From Solirubrobacterales bacterium (GTDB lineage: Bacteria > Actinomycetota > Thermoleophilia > Solirubrobacterales > Solirubrobacteraceae), in NCBI GenBank assembly GCA_013695395.1, contig JACDAP010000582.1, positions 1-6,139 on the forward strand: a stretch of 6,139 nt of DNA, in the 5' to 3' direction. Numbering within the stretch: the stretch's first letter is position 1; each line of letters opens with the position of its first letter. A model generated the notes under the pieces. The model was not told where the DNA came from, ran no database searches, and saw only the letters and a program-made list of their open reading frames with translations. The position numbers were made by a program, and so were the translations under genes. Below are positions 1 to 6,139 of this stretch, piece by piece.

Positions 1-65
1 CGGCCGAGCTCGCCGGCGCCACCGTGGCGCTCGGCGGCGGCGCGGTGCCGCCCGCCTCCCCCTGA
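1..65 (+). CDS. C-terminal end of an upstream gene (partial)
   Basis: Reading the plus strand from base 3 gives an open frame that ends in TGA at 63-65. The last residues are AELAGATVALGGGAVPPASP, an alanine/glycine-rich tail of the kind often found at the end of actinobacterial proteins. Third codon positions are almost all G or C, as in the genes further along. Only 20 codons are visible, so no function can be given. The alternative is that this is a chance open stretch in G+C-rich DNA. The next 400 bases hold no intact plus-strand gene, which fits a gene ending here. Confidence 0.35.
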   Translation, partial: AELAGATVALGGGAVPPASP

Positions 66-86
66 ACGGAACCGAAGGGCTTTACG

Positions 87-358
87 AAGCGGGTTCCCGC
101 CGGTGGCGCTGAGGCAGGCGTCGGCAAAGGCGACGCGGTACTGCTGGGTGAGCTGGCTGCCCGTCCCCGGACGCCGACACGTCGTCTCCGCGCCGCTCAG
201 CCATGCCGGCGTGAGCGGCCTCATCCAGGGCCCTCCGAGCACGGCGCCAGCCGCCGCAGCGACGGGCGGTCGCACCAGTGCACGTCGTCGACAAGAACCG
301 TCCCCGCGGCGTTGAACGTGAGCCTGGAGAGCCCATCAAGCGCCGCGAAGGAGGCGTC
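87..358 (-). pseudogene. Decayed LuxR-type/AAA ATPase transcriptional regulator fragment
   Basis: Two blocks typical of the ATPase part of large LuxR-family (LAL/MalT-like) regulators can be read on the minus strand, in different frames. The first (about 355 down to 242) begins ASFAALDGLSRLT and runs into LVDDVHWCDRPSLRRLA. This matches the family's usual SFA-LHGLYWLT segment followed by the Walker B block VDDLHWxDRPSLRxLA, and VDDVHW lies at 292-275. This frame stops at 221-223 and is closed upstream at 386-388. The second block (128 down to 87) reads FADACLSATGGNPL, like the family's conserved F-x-x-ACHxATGGNPFLL. In intact proteins the two blocks lie roughly 100 residues apart; here the gap is only about 57 codons and the frame changes, so there has been a deletion or frameshift. 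The Walker A region, most of the ATPase domain and the C-terminal helix-turn-helix are absent. The remnant cannot make a working regulator. Family assignment is by motif recognition from memory. Confidence 0.7.
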
Positions 359-511
359 CTGGCCGGAGTCCCCGGTCCTCGGCGATCACGCAGATCTCTC
401 CGACGAGGGGCGTCTTGACGCGCTCGAGCAAGCCCACGACATCGGCCTACCTCTGCGGACGATCAGGCACTCCGGCGCGCGGGGTCGTGCCAGCGCAGCA
501 CCGCCCGGCGC
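359..511. other. Gene-free stretch between the regulator remnant and the transporter
   Basis: I find no convincing gene here. One minus-strand frame is open from about 446 to 336 and includes LLERVKTPLVGEICVIAEDRG, which looks protein-like but which I could not place in a family. It runs over the regulator remnant in another frame, so it may be further debris of a decayed region. The 3' end of the minus-strand transporter gene faces this stretch. A weak inverted pair (GGCAC and GTGCC, about 16 bases apart, near 464-492) has no T-tract and is not a convincing terminator. Confidence 0.4.
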
Positions 512-1372
512 TCACCCCGTCGCGGGGCGCCCGAGCCAGGTGCCGGCGGCCACGAGCACGGCGCAGACCCCGAGCCGCATCGTGAGCTCCTCGCCGAGCA
601 GCACGGCGGCGCCCGCCGCGGTCAGGACGGGGATCACGAGCTGGACCGCCCCCGCGGTGGTTCCGGACAGGGCGCGCTGGCAGGCGTACCACGCGACGTA
701 GGCGAAGGCGGTCGTGCCCGCGCCCATCACGACCGCCCACGCGAGCCCCGTCCCGGTGACCTGGAGACCGGCGGCCGCGCCCACGGCGGCGGGAAGGGTG
801 AGCACCGCAGCGAGGGCCACGAAGTGGCCGGTGGTCGCCACGCGCGGGTCGCCGCCGCCGCGGCCCGCCGCGGTGTAGAGCCCCCAGGCCGCACCGGTCG
901 CCGCGAGCAGGACGACCCCGGCCACCGTCACCGTGGCGATCGAGCCGCTGGCCAGCACCGCGATCCCGGCGAGCGCGATCGCGGCACCGAGCGCACGCCG
1001 GGGCGGGAGCGGCTCGCGGTGCGTGACGTCCCAGGCGACGAGGGTGAGCAGGACCGTCGCGTAGAAGACGAAGGTCCCGGCGGCCGCGCCGATGAAGCGG
1101 TATCCGTAGGAGATGCAGAGCGCGTAGACGCCGAGCCACAGCGCGGGGACGAGGTTCGCGCGGCCGACGACGACGCGTTCCCGCCGCAGCGCGACGAGGG
1201 CGAGGAGCGCGGCGGCGCCCGCGAGGAAGCGAACGGCCGAGAGCAGCCCCGCGTCGAGGAGTTCCTCGTCGACCACGTGCCGGGTGATCAGCGAGTTCGC
1301 GGCGAAGGCGACGAGCGCGAAGGGGAGCAGGAGACCGACCTCGCCCTGCAGGGCGCTGCTGGGCGCACGCAT
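512..1372 (-). CDS. EamA/DMT-family transporter
   Basis: This is a 286-residue integral membrane protein of the drug/metabolite transporter superfamily, which moves small metabolites or amphipathic compounds across the cytoplasmic membrane. Ten hydrophobic segments can be picked out, at about residues 12-29, 41-63, 72-91, 94-115, 126-143, 148-169, 183-203, 210-231, 238-261 and 266-283. They form the two five-helix EamA repeats. The end of the second repeat has the usual pattern, with LGEELT (259-264) before the last helix and a short GRPATG tail. The length is normal for the family. The ATG at 1370-1372 is preceded by GAGAG eight bases upstream, a modest ribosome binding site. The gene is divergent from the FmdE-like gene, with only 56 bases between the starts, so the two may share a control region. 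Substrate cannot be told from the sequence; members of this family are often annotated only as permeases. Confidence 0.9.
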   Translation of the reverse strand: MRAPSSALQGEVGLLLPFALVAFAANSLITRHVVDEELLDAGLLSAVRFLAGAAALLALVALRRERVVVGRANLVPALWLGVYALCISYGYRFIGAAAGTFVFYATVLLTLVAWDVTHREPLPPRRALGAAIALAGIAVLASGSIATVTVAGVVLLAATGAAWGLYTAAGRGGGDPRVATTGHFVALAAVLTLPAAVGAAAGLQVTGTGLAWAVVMGAGTTAFAYVAWYACQRALSGTTAGAVQLVIPVLTAAGAAVLLGEELTMRLGVCAVLVAAGTWLGRPATG

Positions 1373-1428
1373 CGGCGGGACTCTCGCAGCACGGCGGCGG
1401 CGACGCGGCGGGCTGGCATGATCGGCCG

Positions 1429-1935
1429 GTGCCCGCTCCGATGCTGCGCCTCGTCGACCACGGGCTCCCGCTCGCCTTCACGTTCACCAACCTCGTGGCC
1501 TTCCACGGCCCCGGCTCGCCGGGCGGGGTCGCGCACGCGTTCAAGGTGCTCGAGCGCGCGCTCCCGCTGCTCGCCCCCGGCGGACCGCCCGAGCGGCGGG
1601 AGCTCCGCATCACGACCCCCTTCGGCGGGCCCGGTGCGCGGGACGGCTTCGAGCTCGTCACCCGCGCCGTCAGCGACGGCCGCTACGTCGTCGATCCCGC
1701 GCTCGCGCGGCCCGAGCTCGGCGCGACGCGGGAACGGTTCGTCTTCGCGCTCGCGTATCGGGACCGAGCGGTCACGCTGGCGCTGCGGGACGGCTTGGTC
1801 ACCGAGGAGTTCGTCGCGCTGCTGCGCGAGAAGCGCGACGCCCGGCAGGAAGCCCGGCTCACCGTGCTCAAGCAGGAGCTCTGCGACCGGCTCATGGCGC
1901 GGCGGGCGGCCGAGGTCTACGACGTGACCGATTGA
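1429..1935 (+). CDS. FmdE-like domain protein lacking the usual cysteines
   Basis: This soluble 168-residue protein has no signal peptide or membrane segment. Its order of motifs resembles FmdE (PF02663, found beside molybdenum formylmethanofuran dehydrogenase). FHGPGSPGGVAHAF (residues 25-38) corresponds to FHGHxCPGLAxG. The later ITTPFGGPGARDGFELVTRAV block corresponds to the segment around DAIQVVTGCTFGKGN. RERFVFALAYRDRAVTLAL corresponds to the strand pair that follows, and the charged helix from EEFVALLREKR onward matches the FmdE C-terminal helix. The cysteines that would bind metal in FmdE (CPG and TGC) are replaced here by SPG and TRA, and the second H of HGH is P. The only cysteine is near the C terminus. 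If the assignment holds, the fold is kept but metal chemistry is lost or changed. The start is uncertain: GTG at 1429 gives the longest form, ATG at 1441 is the alternative, and neither has a strong ribosome binding site. The stop is three bases from the end of the convergent Uma2 gene. The coding call is firm; the family is moderate. Confidence 0.75.
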   Translation: MPAPMLRLVDHGLPLAFTFTNLVAFHGPGSPGGVAHAFKVLERALPLLAPGGPPERRELRITTPFGGPGARDGFELVTRAVSDGRYVVDPALARPELGATRERFVFALAYRDRAVTLALRDGLVTEEFVALLREKRDARQEARLTVLKQELCDRLMARRAAEVYDVTD

Positions 1936-1938
1936 CGC

Positions 1939-2517
1939 TCAGCGCTCGCCGCGGAGTGCGAAGGCGAAGAGCGCGTCGGTGTCGAGCGGGTGCTCGGGCA
2001 GCGCGAGCGCGCAGGGTGCGGCTTCGACGGTGTGCGAGCGGTAGGTGTCGCCTTCGGGCTCGCGGTGGACCTCGACGCACGCCTCCGGCAGGTTGACGAT
2101 CCAGTACTCCGGGACCCCGTGCCGGGCGTAGAGGCGCGCCTTCATGATCCGGTCGTAGCGCAGCGAGGAGTACGAGACCTCCACGACCAGCGGCGGCGTC
2201 TCGGGCAGCGAGTCGACGAGGTCGTCGAACCGCACGAGCGCGACGTCAGGTTGCAGCTGCGAGATGAGCCCGGGCAGGACCACGCTGTTCTGGCCCGAGA
2301 CGATGAGGTGGTCAGGCACGCGCCGGTCGAACCACCGCGTCAACCAGATCACCCCCCGCACGTGCTCGAGGCCGACGGGCATCATGTCGACGAGCACCCC
2401 TTCGACGAGCTCGACCCGCTGGTTCTCGTCGAACATCCCGAGCTCGCCCATCCGCTGGAAGTCCGCGACGGAGATCCGGTGCAGAGGCGTGAACGATTCG
2501 ATCGGCGGCGTGGCCAT
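1939..2517 (-). CDS. Uma2 family (DUF820) PD-(D/E)XK nuclease-like protein
   Basis: A 192-residue protein with the hallmark pattern of the Uma2/DUF820 family, which has a restriction-endonuclease-like fold. The pattern is RVELVEGVLVDMMP (residues 34-47), QPDVALVR (89-96), PPLVVEVSYSSLRYDR (108-123), K126 and ARHGVPEYWIVNL (131-143). Likely active-site positions by analogy are E36 or E39, D91, E113 and K126. Most relatives have SDSSLRYD where this one has SYSSLRYD, a small deviation. Length is normal. The cellular role is unknown for nearly all family members; nuclease activity is inferred from the fold, and many genomes carry numerous scattered copies. GGGAGA lies eight bases before the ATG (2526-2531), a strong ribosome binding site. 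The gene follows the 128-residue gene after 23 bases on the same strand, suggesting co-transcription, and it converges on the FmdE-like gene. Confidence 0.9.
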   Translation of the reverse strand: MATPPIESFTPLHRISVADFQRMGELGMFDENQRVELVEGVLVDMMPVGLEHVRGVIWLTRWFDRRVPDHLIVSGQNSVVLPGLISQLQPDVALVRFDDLVDSLPETPPLVVEVSYSSLRYDRIMKARLYARHGVPEYWIVNLPEACVEVHREPEGDTYRSHTVEAAPCALALPEHPLDTDALFAFALRGER

Positions 2518-2525
2518 GACACGAG

Positions 2526-2531
2526 TCTCCC
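2526..2531 (-). promoter_or_regulatory. Ribosome binding site of the Uma2 gene
   Basis: The minus strand reads GGGAGA here, eight bases before the ATG at 2517-2515. It lies in the 23-base gap after the stop codon of the upstream gene (2541-2543) and fixes the Uma2 start. Confidence 0.65.
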
Positions 2532-2540
2532 GCGCCCGGG

Positions 2541-2927
2541 CTAGAACGCCAAGTCACCGCCGAACGGGATGTCCGGCACCTCGTCTTCCGGCCACGGCTC
2601 CGGGCCGACGTCCTCCCAGGCGTAGCCGCCCATCTCGACCCACAGGCTGCGGCAGGGCAGCACGTGCAGCAGCTGCCAGGAGAGCTCGGCCTGCCGGTAG
2701 CGGCCGGCCGGCGTGCGGGTGAACGCGCACCCGTCGTCGCCGAGCACGATGACGCGGCCGGTGTAGGTGTGGGCGAAGGCGGTGAGCGTCACGCCGTCGC
2801 TCATCCGGCCGACCCAGAGGCTGACGAAGTCGCGGTGATGGGGGTGGCGGACGACTCGGCGCAGGACGTTCCAGTCCGGCTCGGCTCCTGGGAGCTCTCG
2901 GGCGACGCGGGGCAGGCGCTTGGGCAT
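2541..2927 (-). CDS. Conserved-looking hypothetical protein, 128 residues
   Basis: I do not recognise this protein. It begins MPKRLPRVARELPG and is soluble, with no signal peptide and no membrane segment. The N-terminal third is basic (RRVVRHPHHRD, residues 23-33). A middle part rich in alternating hydrophobic residues (FVSLWVG, VTLTAFAHTYTGRVIVLGDDG) looks like beta strands. The C-terminal third is acidic and tryptophan-rich (GYAWEDVGPEPWPEDEV, 101-117). The frame stays open further upstream, but the ATG at 2925-2927 is chosen because GGGAG lies ten bases before it (2938-2942) and because longer forms lack a ribosome binding site and would run into the divergent GST gene. It sits 23 bases before the Uma2 gene on the same strand and is probably the first gene of a two-gene unit. 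Codon use matches the neighbours, so it is likely real. Confidence 0.7.
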   Translation of the reverse strand: MPKRLPRVARELPGAEPDWNVLRRVVRHPHHRDFVSLWVGRMSDGVTLTAFAHTYTGRVIVLGDDGCAFTRTPAGRYRQAELSWQLLHVLPCRSLWVEMGGYAWEDVGPEPWPEDEVPDIPFGGDLAF

Positions 2928-2972
2928 GCGTTCCACGCTCCCGCCTCTCCGTGTCTCCGAACAAGACCGAGG

Positions 2973-2988
2973 GCGCACGGAAGTGCGC
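2973..2988 (+). promoter_or_regulatory. Small hairpin with GNRA-type loop before the GST gene
   Basis: GCGCAC, the loop GGAA and GTGCGC form a perfect six-pair stem with a GNRA tetraloop. It lies in the 80-base region between the divergent hypothetical and GST genes, and ends nine bases before the AGGA of the GST ribosome binding site. If it is in the 5' untranslated region it could affect mRNA stability or translation. Six-pair stems arise often by chance in such G+C-rich DNA, so the functional claim is weak. Confidence 0.3.
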
Positions 2989-2996
2989 AGGAAGGC

Positions 2997-3000
2997 AGGA
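2997..3000 (+). promoter_or_regulatory. Ribosome binding site of the GST gene
   Basis: AGGA, within a longer purine-rich run (GGAAGGCAGGA), lies seven bases before the ATG at 3008. It supports that start over the in-frame ATG at 2951, whose extra 19 residues look unlike the family's N terminus. An ATG at 3000 is out of frame. Confidence 0.6.
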
Positions 3001-3007
3001 TGAGCGC

Positions 3008-3724
3008 ATGCCCGCCATCACCCTTCACGTCCTGCCGCCCTCCCACCCCTGCATGGCCGTCGAGGCGGCGCTGAAGCTGAAGGGCCTGGAGTACGAGCGG
3101 GTCGCCCTCCAGGCCGGGCCGCACGTCGAGGAGATGACCGAGCTCTACGGGAAGCACACGGTCCCCGGGATGCTCGTCGACGGCGACCCCGTCCACGGCT
3201 CGCGCGCGATCTACGAGCGGCTCGACGAGCTCGTCGCCGAGCCGGCGCTGCTGGCGAGCGCCGCGGTCGGCGAGGCGGAAGCCTGGGGTGACCGCGAGCT
3301 GCAAGACCTCGGCCGGCGCCTGCCGTGGGGCGCGATGCACTTCCGCCCGGAGGCCCTGGGGACCTTCGGCGGGGCGGAGCCGCTCGACCCGGCCGGAACC
3401 GACTTCGCGCTCAAGTACGTCCGCGCCTCGTGGAAGTACCACAAGATCACCGCGGTCCAGCTCGCCGAGGACCTCACGGAGCTGCCCGCCAAGCTCGACC
3501 ACGCCGACGCGCTCATCGCGGAGGGAACGATCGGCGGGGAGAAGCCGAACGCCGCGGACTTCCAGATCGCCTCGACGCTCCGCATCCTCCTCTGCCTCGA
3601 CGACCTCGCACCGCTCATGGCCGGGCGCCCGCTGGAGGAGCTCGCCCGCCGGCTCTTCCCCGACTACCCGGGCCGCGTCCCGGCGGGCGCGTTCCCGGCG
3701 GGCTGGGTGCCGGAGCGCGGCTGA
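3008..3724 (+). CDS. Glutathione S-transferase family protein
   Basis: A 238-residue cytosolic protein with the two-domain GST layout. The N-terminal thioredoxin-like domain (about residues 3-78) starts ITLHVLPPSHPCMAVEAAL, with S12 and C15 at the usual catalytic position. It includes HTVPGMLVDG with the conserved cis-proline P53, then HGSRAIYERLDE, matching the (E/D)SRAI segment that binds the thiol's glutamyl part in classical GSTs. Here G64 replaces the usual acidic residue before S65. The C-terminal helical domain carries the conserved N-cap motif PNAADFQIASTLRILL, like the TAADF/SIADI block. Function would be thiol transfer, thiol-dependent reduction or isomerisation of an unknown substrate. 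Most actinobacteria use mycothiol and not glutathione, so the thiol partner is uncertain. The gene stands alone on the plus strand, divergent from the 128-residue gene and upstream of the oxidoreductase, separated from it by 95 bases that include a palindrome. Confidence 0.85.
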   Translation: MPAITLHVLPPSHPCMAVEAALKLKGLEYERVALQAGPHVEEMTELYGKHTVPGMLVDGDPVHGSRAIYERLDELVAEPALLASAAVGEAEAWGDRELQDLGRRLPWGAMHFRPEALGTFGGAEPLDPAGTDFALKYVRASWKYHKITAVQLAEDLTELPAKLDHADALIAEGTIGGEKPNAADFQIASTLRILLCLDDLAPLMAGRPLEELARRLFPDYPGRVPAGAFPAGWVPERG

Positions 3725-3746
3725 GGCGGGCGGGGGTTTGAGCCTC

Positions 3747-3767
3747 ACGTCTCGATATGCGAGACGT
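3747..3767. promoter_or_regulatory. Perfect 8-bp inverted repeat, probable operator
   Basis: The arms ACGTCTCG (3747-3754) and CGAGACGT (3760-3767) are perfect reverse complements around a five-base centre, ATATG. The site lies 22 bases past the GST stop and 52 bases before the chosen ATG of the oxidoreductase, where an operator for a dimeric regulator would be expected. There is no T-tract after it, so a classical intrinsic terminator for the GST gene is unlikely, although a weak hairpin terminator cannot be excluded. The identity of the regulator is unknown, and none is intact in the window. Confidence 0.5.
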
Positions 3768-3802
3768 ACGACTCACACCCCCGGCGCCGGCGCGCTACCC
3801 AC

Positions 3803-3809
3803 GGTGGGA
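3803..3809 (+). promoter_or_regulatory. Probable ribosome binding site of the oxidoreductase gene
   Basis: GGTGGGA lies ten bases before the ATG at 3820. A second purine run, GAGGGG, touches the ATG and is too close to serve. The alternative in-frame ATG at 3757 lies inside the inverted repeat and has no ribosome binding site at a normal distance, which favours 3820. Confidence 0.45.
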
Positions 3810-3819
3810 TGCTGAGGGG

Positions 3820-6105
<2,286 letters not shown>

Positions 6106-6139
6106 TCGCGGCCGGCGTGTTCCCGAATCGATCCATGGC

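Noticed and set aside
82..339. Minus-strand 85-codon frame as a small gene
   Set aside because: It lies over the regulator remnant but in the third frame; the recognisable LuxR/AAA motifs are in the other two frames, so this one is an accident of the decayed sequence.
312..701. Plus-strand 129-codon frame as a small gene
   Set aside because: More than half is antisense to the transporter gene, and the composition is low-complexity Ala/Ser/Pro/Arg with no ribosome binding site or motif.
447..1661. Minus-strand 404-codon frame and plus-strand frame 824-1927 over the transporter and FmdE-like genes
   Set aside because: Both are Arg/Gly/Pro/Ala-rich shadow frames with no recognisable motifs; the transporter and the FmdE-like gene account for this DNA.
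1990..2544. Plus-strand 184-codon frame opposite the Uma2 gene
   Set aside because: It is antisense to a well-recognised Uma2 protein and shows His/Asp/Arg-rich composition without motifs.
2801..3748. Minus-strand 315-codon frame opposite the GST gene
   Set aside because: It is antisense to a clear GST family protein and has shadow-like composition with no motif.
3747..3767. The inverted repeat as an intrinsic terminator of the GST gene
   Set aside because: There is no run of T after the second arm and the stem is only eight pairs; an operator reading fits its position better.
6106..6139. Start or end of another gene after the oxidoreductase
   Set aside because: Only 34 bases remain. No stop codon on the minus strand marks a convergent gene, and no ribosome binding site with a plus-strand start can be supported.

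Overview
The window is about 6.1 kb of very G+C-rich bacterial DNA. Base composition, codon use (third positions almost all G or C) and the gene families present suggest a soil-type actinobacterium, perhaps of the Thermoleophilia/Solirubrobacterales type. That placement is an inference from style and not from a marker gene. No RNA gene, insertion sequence, CRISPR array or attachment site was seen.

Layout. (1) 1-65: the last codons of a plus-strand gene that starts outside the window. (2) 66-511: no intact gene, but on the minus strand there are clear broken remains of a large LuxR-type/AAA ATPase regulator (Walker B block and a TGGNP block in different frames, with sequence missing between them). 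(3) 512-1372, minus: a ten-helix EamA/DMT-family transporter. (4) 1429-1935, plus, divergent from the transporter: a 168-residue protein that reads like an FmdE domain with its cysteines replaced. (5) 1939-2517 and 2541-2927, minus: a Uma2-family (PD-(D/E)XK-like) protein preceded by an unrecognised 128-residue protein, probably a two-gene operon. (6) 3008-3724, plus: a glutathione S-transferase-like protein. (7) 3820-6105, plus: a complete 761-residue molybdopterin oxidoreductase of the FdhF/YdeP family, with a perfect 8-bp inverted repeat (3747-3767) just upstream that looks like an operator.

How the genes may relate. Most of the window looks like a set of short, independent transcription units and not one pathway. 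The clearest enzyme is the YdeP-type oxidoreductase, which would need bis-MGD molybdenum cofactor and an Fe-S cluster. FmdE proteins are known from molybdenum-dependent formylmethanofuran dehydrogenase loci, so finding a cysteine-less FmdE-like protein about 1.9 kb from a molybdopterin enzyme is suggestive but not proof of a link. I see no convincing new multi-gene system. The best leads are the cysteine-less FmdE-like protein, the palindrome before the oxidoreductase, and the decayed LuxR/AAA regulator.
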